From positions 1 to 40,275 of the forward strand of contig CACWIW010000049.1 of NCBI GenBank assembly GCA_902761035.1: a stretch of DNA of 40,275 nucleotides, read 5' to 3'. Each line of letters opens with the position of its first letter. Position 1 is the stretch's first letter. The notes beneath the pieces were generated by a model that saw nothing but the letters and a program-made list of their open reading frames with translations, was not told the origin of the DNA and searched no databases. This document shows, in pieces, positions 1-9,328 of the stretch. The DNA comes from an uncultured bacterium. Its GTDB lineage: Bacteria; Verrucomicrobiota; Kiritimatiellia; RFP12; UBA1067. Position numbers and translations under genes: made by a program.

Positions 1-1
1 G

Positions 2-334
2 TCACAGGATCTCCTTGACAATCCACAGACGGGTGAGGCGCTGGAGATCGTGAGGGAGTCCGGGCTCAACGATGCGGAAAGAGCCGCCTACGAAGGCTTC
101 TGGGATCGCGTCAGCATTGAGGCAACGAAAAAAGCTTACATGGATAAGGCCATTGCCGAGCGTGACGCTGCGAATGCCGAGCGCGACGCCGCGAATGCGC
201 GTGCCGACGCGGCAGAGGTAAAGTTGCGGCAAGACAAACTCAACACCGCCCGCAAGATGAAGGCCAAAGGCTTTTCCGCCGATGACATCGCCGAACTCAC
301 CGGCCTCGCCGCCAACGAAATCAGGGCTTTGTAA
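2..334 (+). CDS. C-terminal end of an Rpn-type PD-(D/E)XK nuclease/putative transposase (5' partial)
   Basis: The frame is open from the left edge (SQDLLDNPQ...) and stops at 332-334, so this is only the tail of a gene that begins outside the window. The visible 110 residues have no catalytic core. They show a charged alanine-rich helix with a seven-residue repeat (AERDAAN, twice) and end in KMKAKGFSADDIAELTGL, the small HTH-like tail typical of Rpn family recombination-promoting nucleases. Those proteins carry the nuclease core upstream. An internal ATG at 50 exists, but the homology-like frame runs through it without a break. The family assignment rests on the tail alone. Confidence 0.7.
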   Translation, partial: SQDLLDNPQTGEALEIVRESGLNDAERAAYEGFWDRVSIEATKKAYMDKAIAERDAANAERDAANARADAAEVKLRQDKLNTARKMKAKGFSADDIAELTGLAANEIRAL

Positions 335-392
335 AACATGACCGCCACCCTCCACGGAACCGCGCTGAAACGGCGCCGTTACGGATCTGAAG

Positions 393-1562
393 GTGGACTT
401 TCGTCCATGGGGTTATGACCATCACATACTCGCCGACTTTACGGACGACGGCACGGACGTCCATGGGTATGCGCTCCGTGCGCAGCATTCGCTGGGTTTA
501 GCGTTCCGCTACTTCACCGATGTCCGAATCGGCAGCAACTTGACGTTCGTGAAGACGGGCGCGGGGAAACTTACGGTATCTACGACTGCCAAACAGACGT
601 ACACGGGCATGACGGAAATCTGCGACGGCACGTTGAGGACGACTGTCAACGGTGTCGATTATGAGCCGTTCGGGCACGCCACGGTTGAGAACCTCAGGGA
701 TATTGATGTAATGTCCGGGGCGACTTTCGAGATCGCCAACAGCTGGTACACCATCTACAGACTTGTTCTGCATGGCGGCACGGTCGTGTTTGACTACGAC
801 AACAATAATTCCGGCGGATACCATGGGTGCATCTTCGGGGCGACACGTCTTCTTGACGACTCGTATTTCGTGGCGAAAACGGGGGCGCGTCCGCATTTCT
901 GGAGTACGCACACCCTCGATCTCGGCGGGCATGTCCTTGACGTGACGATGGCGTCCGGCGTGACGTTCGACCTTGGCGGCGTAGGGGCCGTTGGTTCGAC
1001 CATCACGAACGGAACGATCCGCGTTTCCGGCGGCACGCTCCACACCGACAAGTTCAAGAACATCGCGATGAACGCCAAGACGGTGAACCTCCAGGTGTCG
1101 TGCGCGTTGAACATCGAATCGATCAGGGCGCTCGACATCGGGGACTACGAAGCGCTCTATACAGGAACAAGCAACGCCGGAACCGGTGCCTTGAACGTCT
1201 ATCGCACGTTCAAGCCGGTCTCGACGAATTTCTACGGACCGACGATGCAGGACGGTTCGACGATGGATCTGCGCGCGTGGCCTGAAAGCGCGGGTTGGCC
1301 GCTGGCATCGGGTTTCAAGACAGGTGCGACGAATGTCCAGTTCGCCGCGGACTCGACGGTGAACGTGAACCTTGCCGGGCGGTCGGATTTGATGGCGCTC
1401 GCGAAGTCGAACGAGCCGTATGTCGTCACATGGGACTCCGCGCCGTCAGATGTGGCGTTTACGCTTGACGCAGAAACAGCCATGCTGGGGTTCAAGCTCC
1501 GTCCCAGGGCCGAAGGTTTACGGCTTGAACGCCTCAAGGGCATAGTGGTCATCGTCAAGTAG
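393..1562 (+). pseudogene. 5'-truncated autotransporter-associated beta-strand-repeat protein
   Basis: The frame has a GTG at 393, with an in-frame stop just upstream at 366-368, no signal peptide and no ribosome binding site. Residues about 50-80 contain a beta-strand repeat (NLTFVKTGAGKLTV, then TYTG) of the autotransporter-associated repeat type. The rest is a Gly/Asn/Thr-rich beta-helix-like stretch. The C-terminal third (SNEPYVVTW, LDAETAMLGF, final IVK) matches the C-terminus of the large secreted protein at 2843-7633, which ends in GFIMIVK. I infer a surface or secreted beta-helix protein that lost its N-terminal export signal by deletion. It could still be translated as a 389-residue fragment. 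Confidence 0.6.
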
Positions 1563-1679
1563 CCCGCGCCCAAATGCACGTTCTACATGTTCTGCACGCG
1601 CGTAGCGAGTCCGCGAAGCGGATGCCCTAGCAGGGGTGCGTTCACAGTGCGGGCCGCCCGGTGGTTGGCCCCTACCGCT

Positions 1680-1697
1680 GGCGCGATCACCGAGCGC
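1680..1697 (-). repeat. Dispersed repeat, intergenic copy
   Basis: On the minus strand this reads GCGCTCGGTGATCGCGCC, identical to the first 18 bases of two copies inside the protease gene (32125-32147 and 32487-32509). It is the only intergenic copy seen in the window. Confidence 0.7.
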
Positions 1698-1794
1698 GCC
1701 GCCTAGCTGGGAAAACAGCCTTCCAGGCGGCGATGAGAATTTCGGTCAGTCTCGATCTCGGTCTTGGTATGCTGGACACAAGGCGTAGGTACTA

Positions 1795-1883
1795 GAGGGG
1801 GATTTTTGAGCTACAGCGGGGGGATTTATGAGCCACAGCGAGGGGATTTATGAGCTACAGCGAGGGGATTTTTGAGCCACAAT
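1795..1883. repeat. 22-bp tandem direct repeat, 4 copies
   Basis: Four adjacent units follow the core GGGGATTTWTGAGCYACA, starting near 1795, 1818, 1840 and 1862. The first is one base longer, and the last degenerates after the shared core. There are no spacers, so it is not a CRISPR array. The period of about two helical turns suits an operator array or iterons. No gene starts directly downstream. Confidence 0.85.
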
Positions 1884-2111
1884 GAGAGTCGGCGTTTGGC
1901 AGTGCTGGGCGAAGGATTCTGGATGCCACCCTTGCCACAGTGATCAATGCGCTTGGGAGGGGGGGGGCGTAATCTCCTTCGCGCGCGCGCGACCTTATAT
2001 AATATACTTTGCGACCTAAAAACTGAAATCCAACTTCGATTTAGGTTTATTTTCCATGCTTTGCCTTTGAACTGCTTTTCTGCTTGAGATGACCTTTAGA
2101 GTCCTAATTTC

Positions 2112-2218
2112 TGACACCTAGGTGTCACACCCACTGACACCTAGGTGTCACACCCACTGACACCTAGGTGTCACATCCACTGACACCTAGGTGTCACGTT
2201 CCTGACATCTAAGTGTCA
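2112..2218. repeat. Array of five 16-bp palindromes at 23-bp spacing
   Basis: Four perfect copies of the self-complementary TGACACCTAGGTGTCA lie at 2112-2127, 2135-2150, 2158-2173 and 2181-2196. A fifth, imperfect copy (TGACATCTAAGTGTCA) is at 2203-2218. Seven-base linkers are mostly CACCCAC or close variants. Each unit has the symmetry expected of a site for a dimeric DNA-binding protein. What binds it is unknown. Confidence 0.9.
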
Positions 2219-2483
2219 CGGGTCACGGAAAGTGATTGAAAGCTCTTCCTTTGCGGATTTAGCGATGCCGTAAGTAAAACGGTTCGGACTGGTCTTATAT
2301 TTCTGCGCCTCTGCGTGAGATTACGGCGCGGAATCACGGCGAAAGGCCGTATGCCTTATCCGTAGCCCGAATAGCTGGGATGTCCACAGTCCGTCATCAC
2401 GCTTGACGGCCTTTTCCGGTGAGTCGGTCGGTGTTGCCTTTTCATGTGCTTTTGGTCGAATGCGGCAGTTGGCGGCAGTTGAG

Positions 2484-2743
2484 GGGCGCATCTGCGTAAT
2501 TCACCGCCGTGCCTTCTGATGATTGGAAACAACTATTTGAAACAACTTGCCTTTGGCGCACGGTCTAACTCGCCCGTGCCCATAGCCCACTCAAAAACGA
2601 TACAATTATATCAAGATTCTTGCAAACATAGATGGATAGATGTGCGGGCGAGTTAGCCCGCGCGCCCCTCTCAAAGTTGTTTTTACCAGTTGTTTTGGTT
2701 GTTTCCAATCTCAAAACGCATGGTGAGAAACGCAGATGCGCCC
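2484..2743. mobile_element. MITE-like long inverted repeat element, copy A
   Basis: The ends are inverted copies: GGGCGCATCTGCGT at 2484-2497 and its reverse complement at 2730-2743. Further inward, ATTGGAAACAAC (2522-2533) pairs with GTTGTTTCCAAT (2698-2709), and CTAACTCGCCCG pairs with CGGGCGAGTTAG. Arms are about 100 bases around a short AT-rich centre. There is no coding frame. A second family member lies at 17967-18156. Size, terminal inverted repeats and lack of coding capacity fit a non-autonomous element. No target-site duplication was identified. Confidence 0.65.
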
Positions 2744-2769
2744 GCAGTTGAGTGACCGGCTCACGCCCC

Positions 2770-2799
2770 TTGACAAGGAAACGAGGAATGGTGTAAAAT
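2770..2799 (+). promoter_or_regulatory. Sigma-70-type promoter for the large secreted protein
   Basis: TTGACA at 2770-2775, an 18-bp spacer and TAAAAT at 2794-2799 lie 43 bases upstream of the start codon. The promoter begins 26 bases beyond the right end of the MITE-like element. Confidence 0.65.
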
Positions 2800-2842
2800 A
2801 TTCACCGTTTGGGGCAAGGTGCCCTTGGGTGAGGGAAAGGAA

Positions 2843-5800
2843 ATGACCATGAGAAAACTGATAGCAGTAGCGGCGGTTGCGGCAAGCGCGATGATTTCGT
2901 CGTATGCGGCGCGTACGGTCGAAATCACCGCGTATGACGAGGCGACGCGAGAGGTCTCGCTTGCGTTCGGCGGGTCGTCGAGCGCGGCGGAGAACGTCTA
3001 TATCGCGTACGGTCCCGCCGACTGCGGCGGACACTTCCACAAGTGGCCGAACAGCTTGAACATCGGCACGATCGCGACGGACGCGACGTCGATGACGTAC
3101 GTGCTTCCCGCCGCGGTCACGACCGGCGTCTACTACCGTTTCTTCGTGGGCGACTGTCCCTACGACGCCGAACTCGAATACATCAAGGGCGACAAGACCT
3201 CGTGGCTCTTGACGAGCTACACGCCGTCCTCCAACAACAGGGTGGAGACGGAAATCTACTTCGACACGTATAGTACCGCCAATGCCGGCATCGAGGCGAT
3301 CTACAGCGCGCGCAACACCAGCGGAAAAGCCACTTTCACAACGTTGCAGTCCGGCGGCAAGCTGAGAATTGACAGAAAGGACAGCATTGACCAGAGTGCC
3401 TCTGCCATAACCATTCCGGTGCAGACCCACTATACAGTATCCATCGACTACTCGGCAGAGACCATCACGACGAACCTCACCGCCGCGTGCGGAATGAAGG
3501 CGGCGTCGGCGGGGTCCTATACCGCCGGCGGCTACCTGGCGCTCTTCACGATCAACAGCAATGGTTTCAACGTCAACGCGAACTCGTCGATCGAACGCGG
3601 TGGCGGATTCAGGATGTACTGGTTCAAGTTGTACAATGCCTCCACCGGGGATCTCGACATCGACCTCATCCCCGTGATCGTGAACGGTTCGCCGTGTATG
3701 TACGACAAGGTCAGCGGAAACGTGCTGCCGCGTCTCGGCGCGGCGGGCGGCGCGTTCACAGCCGGGCGCGAACTCTCCCTCGCCGTCGCCTCGTCGCAGA
3801 CGTGCCTTTTTGGAACGCTCGCCGTGGATTCCGCGAACTTCTCGACGGGCGAGATCTCTCTTTCGTTCCCGTCGCCTCCTGCCAACGCGACGATCTGGGC
3901 CGTCTATGGCACGAGCGCGGACGCGGGCGCGTACAGTCCAAACGGCTGGGACCGCTACGTGAAGGCCGCCGACGTGGCGGCGGGCGCGACAAGCGCGACG
4001 TTCACCCTGCAGAACCTCGCCGGCGTGAGCGACGCGTACCAGTACAAGGCGCTCCGCTTCGTGATGGCGTGGGATTCCGGCAAGACGACTCCGTATGACT
4101 ACCAGGTGGAATACATCCACGCGACTTCGGGGAATTACGTCGATACCGGCATCGTCCCCAATTGCACGGACTCCGCGGCGGCGAAGGTGAACATGAGGCA
4201 ATATACTGTCACGCCAATCTGGTCGGCACGCTCTGCTTCCAACTCTAGGACGATGACGGTTTTCGCGCACAACAGCAAGTATTTCCGCTTTGACCGCAAC
4301 AACGCACTCACCACGCACTCCGGCACCTTCTCGCTCAACAAGGACTACATCCTCGAAGCGGACTACAAGACCCGCATCTACAACGTCATCGGTGAAATCT
4401 CCGGGGACAAGACCGGTCTGATGGCCAATCCGGGCGACTTCACGCCCGGCAGCAGCCTCTACCTTTTCGCCGCGAACAACAGCGGTTCTGTTGGTGGCGA
4501 CTCGAACTGTGACCTCTACTGGTTCACGCTGCAGCTGTGGGACGGTTCGCTTCGGCGCGATTTGATACCTGTCGTCAAGGACGGTGCGGCGTGTCTCTAC
4601 GACACGGTGACGGACGCCATCATGACGCAGACGGGCACGTTCACCGCCGGCGCGAGGACGGCGAAGAGATACGGCATGGACGCGATCATGACGTCCGGCC
4701 TCTGCATCGACACACGCACAGCCGAAGCTCCGGCGTATGCGCGAATGGTTTCTGACGGCAGCGCCTACTCGTGGCGCTTCTACAACCTTGATATGGAGAC
4801 GATCGCGAATCCGTCCATCGCGCTGCCCGATTCGACAGTCACGGTGCTGTTCGGTTCTCCCGCAGAAGTTTCCGCGACGCTCGCAGACCGCACGGCGAAC
4901 GGCTGGACGGCCGGCGGCTACAAGATGTGCGATTTCACGCTGGATTTGGACGGCTATGCGTTCCCCGCAGGTCTCGACTTCACGCCGCTCGAAGGCATAG
5001 CGCTTGATCTTGCCGGACACGACTTCACGCTCCCCGCCGCGATGCGCGACGCGGGTCTCGCATTCACCGTCACCGATTCTTCTGCGGCAGGTTCCGGCGG
5101 CAGTCTGTTCTTCGACGTCGGTGGCGGCGTGGTGTACACCAACGAACTCGTCACTCTTTCGGGCAGTCTCGAACTCGTCAAGACGGGCGCGGGCGAGTTC
5201 TTCGCCGCGAAGACGGGCCAGACGTACACCGGCGGCACGGCGGTCTCCAACGGCGTGTTCACGGTCGGCGGGAACGGCGAAACAGGCGTGCTCGGCGCTG
5301 GCGGCGCGTTGACGGTGGGCGCGGGCGCGACGCTTGAGATGAACAGCAAGCTCAACTTCCTCAACTTCGACCTCGTCCTCGCCGGCGGAACCATCGCGAA
5401 CAGCGGCATGAAGGCGAACGGAAGCTACGTCGTGCCCACCACTGATTCCACGTTCTCCAACATCTGCCTTACGGCGGAATCGACGGTCCTCATCAACACG
5501 CGCTACGGTTTCTCAAGCCAGCAGGGAGACGGCAGGGTGCGGCTCGACCTTGGTGGAAACGTTTTCCATTTCGTCTGCGACCACACCGAATTCTTCGACC
5601 TCAAGGACGTGACGATCGAGAACGGGACGATCACGACGGGTATGGACGCATCCGAGTTCTGCCTGCGCGGCGATTGCATCGCCACGAACAACGTCACGTT
5701 CGACGTTGGTTCGAAATTCGTTTTCCTTGGTGACGCGGCGGTCACTTCGGTGAAGCTTCAGAACTTCATCAACCGCGTGCCGGCGGCAAACTATTCGTAT

Positions 5801-7633
5801 CGGGACAACGACGCGCTGTCGGTCTATGGCGCGTTCAAGCCCACTACGCCCTATTGGCATGGTCTCGTGATGATGGACGGCGCGACGCTTGACCTTTCGG
5901 AAACGGAAGGGGTATTTTCGGCCGCGACGAAACTCTCGCAGGCGACGAATCTCCGTTTCGCGGAGGGCGCGACCATCACGATTGCGCTGACGAACCGCGC
6001 CGACCTCGCGGAAATCGCGGCAAGCAACGCGCCGTATGTCGTGACGTGGACTACGACGAACCTGGCGCCGGCCAACGTGACGTTCCAGCTTGACGCGGCG
6101 ACTGCGGCGGCGGGGTACGTAATCGCGCAGGACGAGTACGGCATCGTGCTGGCGGACGCCGCCGCGCAGGCGACGCCCGTTTACGCGAAGCTGGTGAAGG
6201 GCGAGGGCGACGAATACTCCTGGCGCTTCTACAATACGCTTTGGAACGACATCACGGCGACGGCTGGCGTCACCGTGCCGAACTCCGGCATCACCGTGTG
6301 GTTTGGAAGCGGCGAGGAACTCGCCGCCATCGACGCCGATCGCGCCGCGAAGGGCTGGACGGCGAAGGGCTACCACACAACGGGATTCGACGTTCCTTCG
6401 GACGGATGCGGGGTTTCGTCCGCCATCGTGAACCTCACCCTTTCCGAAGATGCGACCATCGACCTGAAAGGGCACGACTTCACGCTGCCCGAGTCGGCAC
6501 TGACGGCGGACGCGAAGTTCACCGTGACGGACTCCTCGCCAGACGGCGAGGGCGGCACGCTGACGGTCGTCGTGTCGGACGCCGCGACGGTCTTCGACAA
6601 CTACAACATTTCGTTCACGGGCAGCCTGTCGTTCGTCAAGGACGGCGCGGGGACGTTCACGGAGCGCAAGAACGGGCACACCTACACCGGTGACGTGACG
6701 ATCAAGGGCGGTTGGCTGCGTACTGTCGGACACGGAAGAGACGGCGTGCTGGGCGCGCCCTGTACCGTGACCGTTGAAGAAGGCGCAACGCTTGACATCT
6801 GCGGCAGAATATTCTTCGGCGGATTCAATTTCGTCCTTGCAGGCGGAACATTCGTGAACTGCAATAACTACAGCACATCGTTTGACACCAACACCTCCAT
6901 CACGAATTTGCGCCTGACGAAGGACTCCGTCATCAACCTCCAAAACGCCCGGTATGGAATGTACGCGGCGGGCGAGCGCACCTACCTTGACCTCGGCGGC
7001 AATACGCTTACGGTCACCAATGGTACAACGTACTTCGACCTCATTAACACGACGATCGAGAACGGCACGATCGAGACGTTCGGCTCGGGCGGTAACTCTA
7101 TGCTTGTTCCCCGCCACACGGTGGTCGCCACCAACAACGTCACGTTCATCATCCACAACAACGTCAACTTCTACGGCGATCCGGACAAGTACACCGAACT
7201 TGCCAACTACGTTGCCAAGGAGGACAATGTGGGCATCGCCTCTTCGTCAGCTGACGTCCTGCACATCTGGGGTTCGTTCGTGCCGTATTCGCCCAAGTAC
7301 CACGGTCTTACGATGATGGACGGTTCGACGCTCGACCTCTCGAATCTCGACGCGGCGCTCGCGACGTGCTCCACGGGCGGAACTGTGGCGTACAGCCACT
7401 CGTTGCTCAAGTTCGCCGACAATGCGACGATTCGCGTCAATGTTGGCAATCGTCCGCTCCACAAGGGCGACTACCTCGTGACCTGGACTGCCGAGTCGAA
7501 GCCGACAAACTTGAACACGGTGAAGTTCAAGTGTACCGGCGGCCGCAGCTTCAGGGTTGCGGTGGATGAAGATGGCGAGGGCACCGACGGCCTCCGCTTC
7601 ATCCCGACCGGCTTCATAATGATCGTCAAGTAG
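2843..7633 (+). CDS. Very large secreted protein with lectin-like modules and autotransporter-associated beta-strand repeats
   Basis: The product is 1596 residues. ATG 2843 is preferred because AAAGG lies just upstream; ATG 2849 is also possible. The N-terminus (MRKLIAVAAVAASAMISSYA) is a clear signal peptide. Two lectin-like or laminin-G-like modules follow at about residues 105-320 and 420-605, each containing an EYI opening and a late CLYD/CMYD motif. Two homologous modules of about 450 residues start near 632 (YSWRFYN) and 1113 (YSWRFYN), each with an autotransporter-associated repeat (ELVKTGAGEF, SFVKDGAGTF, then TYTG) inside a Gly-rich beta-helix region. No C-terminal beta-barrel or PEP-CTERM signal is visible; it ends in GFIMIVK. 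It is probably secreted or surface-exposed; adhesion or glycan binding is inference. Its own promoter is at 2770. Confidence 0.85.
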   Translation: MTMRKLIAVAAVAASAMISSYAARTVEITAYDEATREVSLAFGGSSSAAENVYIAYGPADCGGHFHKWPNSLNIGTIATDATSMTYVLPAAVTTGVYYRFFVGDCPYDAELEYIKGDKTSWLLTSYTPSSNNRVETEIYFDTYSTANAGIEAIYSARNTSGKATFTTLQSGGKLRIDRKDSIDQSASAITIPVQTHYTVSIDYSAETITTNLTAACGMKAASAGSYTAGGYLALFTINSNGFNVNANSSIERGGGFRMYWFKLYNASTGDLDIDLIPVIVNGSPCMYDKVSGNVLPRLGAAGGAFTAGRELSLAVASSQTCLFGTLAVDSANFSTGEISLSFPSPPANATIWAVYGTSADAGAYSPNGWDRYVKAADVAAGATSATFTLQNLAGVSDAYQYKALRFVMAWDSGKTTPYDYQVEYIHATSGNYVDTGIVPNCTDSAAAKVNMRQYTVTPIWSARSASNSRTMTVFAHNSKYFRFDRNNALTTHSGTFSLNKDYILEADYKTRIYNVIGEISGDKTGLMANPGDFTPGSSLYLFAANNSGSVGGDSNCDLYWFTLQLWDGSLRRDLIPVVKDGAACLYDTVTDAIMTQTGTFTAGARTAKRYGMDAIMTSGLCIDTRTAEAPAYARMVSDGSAYSWRFYNLDMETIANPSIALPDSTVTVLFGSPAEVSATLADRTANGWTAGGYKMCDFTLDLDGYAFPAGLDFTPLEGIALDLAGHDFTLPAAMRDAGLAFTVTDSSAAGSGGSLFFDVGGGVVYTNELVTLSGSLELVKTGAGEFFAAKTGQTYTGGTAVSNGVFTVGGNGETGVLGAGGALTVGAGATLEMNSKLNFLNFDLVLAGGTIANSGMKANGSYVVPTTDSTFSNICLTAESTVLINTRYGFSSQQGDGRVRLDLGGNVFHFVCDHTEFFDLKDVTIENGTITTGMDASEFCLRGDCIATNNVTFDVGSKFVFLGDAAVTSVKLQNFINRVPAANYSYRDNDALSVYGAFKPTTPYWHGLVMMDGATLDLSETEGVFSAATKLSQATNLRFAEGATITIALTNRADLAEIAASNAPYVVTWTTTNLAPANVTFQLDAATAAAGYVIAQDEYGIVLADAAAQATPVYAKLVKGEGDEYSWRFYNTLWNDITATAGVTVPNSGITVWFGSGEELAAIDADRAAKGWTAKGYHTTGFDVPSDGCGVSSAIVNLTLSEDATIDLKGHDFTLPESALTADAKFTVTDSSPDGEGGTLTVVVSDAATVFDNYNISFTGSLSFVKDGAGTFTERKNGHTYTGDVTIKGGWLRTVGHGRDGVLGAPCTVTVEEGATLDICGRIFFGGFNFVLAGGTFVNCNNYSTSFDTNTSITNLRLTKDSVINLQNARYGMYAAGERTYLDLGGNTLTVTNGTTYFDLINTTIENGTIETFGSGGNSMLVPRHTVVATNNVTFIIHNNVNFYGDPDKYTELANYVAKEDNVGIASSSADVLHIWGSFVPYSPKYHGLTMMDGSTLDLSNLDAALATCSTGGTVAYSHSLLKFADNATIRVNVGNRPLHKGDYLVTWTAESKPTNLNTVKFKCTGGRSFRVAVDEDGEGTDGLRFIPTGFIMIVK

Positions 7634-7703
7634 CCGCGCAAGACCGAGGCGGACCGGTTACCTCGCCGTACTTTTGCCGCTACCCCGAGTGGGTGGTTTA
7701 TGA

Positions 7704-7709
7704 TATACT
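7704..7709 (+). promoter_or_regulatory. -10 box of a probable leaderless promoter
   Basis: TATACT ends only six bases before ATG 7716, and no Shine-Dalgarno sequence intervenes, so the transcript would start at or within a base or two of the start codon. No good -35 hexamer at 16-18 bp was found. Confidence 0.45.
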
Positions 7710-7715
7710 TACTGC

Positions 7716-9296
7716 ATGGCAAAGAAGCGCACAGACCTTAAGATTCCCTACGGCGTATCGGATTTCATACGCTTCCGCAGGGAGGGTTACTATTACGTCG
7801 ACAAGACGCAATACCTCGCGCAGATGGAGGCGCGAGACAGTTTCATCTTCTTCGTCCGCCCGCGCCGGTTCGGCAAGTCGCTCTTCATCTCGATGATGGA
7901 GAGCTACTACGACCTCAATCGTAAAAAGGACTTCAAGAAGCTATTCGGCGATCTCTGGATCGGGAGGCATCCCACGGAAAACGCCAACCGGTTCATGACG
8001 CTGAGGCTCGACTTTTCAAAGGTCGGCGGAACGGGACGTGAACTCCAGGTGTCGTTTGAGAGACATATCGCATCAATGCTCGATGAGTTTCTGTTCCGCT
8101 ATTCAAAACATTACGATGATGCCTTCAAGACCGCTTTCCCCGGCAAGACCGCCGAGGAGAAGATCGCGGCCGTCACCGCGCGCAGCAAGACGATCGGCAT
8201 TCCGCTCTACCTCATCATCGACGAGTACGACAACTTCACGAACCAGATGATCCGCGCGTCGGGGGTGACGGATTACCGCGAAATCACGCACGGCGCGGGG
8301 TTCTACCGCAACTGGTTCAAGAAGTTCAAGGGCGAGTTCGACCGCATCTTCATGACGGGCGTCTCGCCCGTGACGTTGGACGACCTGACAAGCGGCTTCA
8401 ACATCGCGACGAACCTCACCATGGCCCCCGACTTCAACGCTGCACTAGGCTTTTCCGAGGCGGAAGTACTTCAAATGTACCGTGATTTCAAGGGTACGGG
8501 CGTGTATAAGTCTGACGATCCAGAGGAGGTCGTGAATTCCATCAAGCCCTGGTACGGTGGTTACTGTTTCGCGAAGAAAAAGGTTGGCGTGGAGTGTGTT
8601 CTTGATCCTTTGTCGGTCTTGTATTACCTTGAAAGCCTCGTATTTTACGACATGCGTCCGCGAAACATGATTGATCCCAATACGAGGCTTCCGTTTGATA
8701 GATTTCGGTCGAAAAAAGGGAAGATCGGTTACGAAATGGAACTCACGGCACAAAACATTTCTATTTCCCATCAAAGGAATGAGTTTCTTCGAGAGCAATA
8801 CTTTAAGAATTGGAAAATTATATCTGAATTGGACTCGGTGGCAAGCGCCTTCGCCTACGAGGGGAAGTGGCGGGAATTTTTCGAGCTTGTCTCCAAGAAC
8901 TTCGCGGAGACGACGCCGATACGCGGCGGCATCGACGGTGAGGTGCGCATGCAGGGGTACTTCCAGTGCGAGATGGGGCATCTGCCGCAGTTCATCACAT
9001 GTCCTGAACTGGAGATGTCGCACGGCAACTGCGACTTCTTCCTCTTCCCGGAGCGTCACTACTACGGCGACGTACCGCACAGCTACATCGTCGAGTTCAA
9101 GTACCTCAAGAAGGGCGCGAAGAAGGCGGAGCTGGATGCGCAGCGCAAGGAGGGCATCGCGCAGCTGAAAACGTACGCGAAGGACAAGAAAATCCCCGCG
9201 CTCGCGAAGAGCACGACGCTACATCTCATACTCGTCCAGTACCGCGGTCCTAAGATGTGCACTTGTGAACTGGTCGGCGAAAATATGGTACAATAA
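7716..9296 (+). CDS. AAA-ATPase-like protein with C-terminal PD-(D/E)XK domain (PF09820/PF08011 type)
   Basis: The product is 526 residues. The N-terminus carries the family hallmark GVSDFIRFRREGYYYVDKT and a Walker-A-like RPRRFGKS at residues 48-55, followed by LIIDEYDNF as a Walker B and by FMTGVSPV. The C-terminal part (GNCDFFLFPE, then YIVEFKYLKKG) is a PD-(D/E)XK nuclease-like domain. Members are abundant in gut anaerobes, often in many copies; their function is unproven and a mobile or defence role is usually suspected. Bases about 8540-8830 are clearly AT-richer than the flanks, which may mark a recombined central segment. The gene is monocistronic and probably leaderless. Family assignment is firm; function is not. 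Confidence 0.9.
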   Translation: MAKKRTDLKIPYGVSDFIRFRREGYYYVDKTQYLAQMEARDSFIFFVRPRRFGKSLFISMMESYYDLNRKKDFKKLFGDLWIGRHPTENANRFMTLRLDFSKVGGTGRELQVSFERHIASMLDEFLFRYSKHYDDAFKTAFPGKTAEEKIAAVTARSKTIGIPLYLIIDEYDNFTNQMIRASGVTDYREITHGAGFYRNWFKKFKGEFDRIFMTGVSPVTLDDLTSGFNIATNLTMAPDFNAALGFSEAEVLQMYRDFKGTGVYKSDDPEEVVNSIKPWYGGYCFAKKKVGVECVLDPLSVLYYLESLVFYDMRPRNMIDPNTRLPFDRFRSKKGKIGYEMELTAQNISISHQRNEFLREQYFKNWKIISELDSVASAFAYEGKWREFFELVSKNFAETTPIRGGIDGEVRMQGYFQCEMGHLPQFITCPELEMSHGNCDFFLFPERHYYGDVPHSYIVEFKYLKKGAKKAELDAQRKEGIAQLKTYAKDKKIPALAKSTTLHLILVQYRGPKMCTCELVGENMVQ

Positions 9297-9328
9297 TAAT
9301 TGTCCACAGAAAAGAAGGAGACTAACTG

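Larger units (their letters stand above)
1563..2483. other. Non-coding stretch with dispersed repeats and two tandem arrays
   Basis: No credible gene is visible on either strand. The stretch holds a short dispersed repeat (1680-1697), a 22-bp tandem array (1795-1883), a run of nine G (1959-1967), twelve alternating CG bases (1980-1991) followed by an AT-rich patch with a TATAAT-like box, and a 23-bp-period array of palindromes (2112-2218). The arrays resemble operator arrays that lie in front of ATPase genes, such as the one at 21116, but no gene follows them here. Loss of the genes they once served is an inference. Confidence 0.6.

Noticed and set aside
1959..1991. G-run and alternating CG tract as a functional Z-DNA or quadruplex site
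   Set aside because: A single nine-G run cannot form an intramolecular quadruplex by itself, and twelve CG bases may be chance in GC-rich DNA. No linked gene was found.
2112..2218. Possible CRISPR array
   Set aside because: The repeats are contiguous palindromes with near-identical 6-7-base linkers, not unique spacers, and no cas gene is near. The same holds for the arrays at 1795 and 21116.
2711..5020. Long minus-strand open frame of 769 codons
   Set aside because: It is an Arg/Val-rich shadow of the GC-rich large secreted gene, with no ribosome binding site and no domain. The 5513-7156 minus frame is rejected for the same reason.
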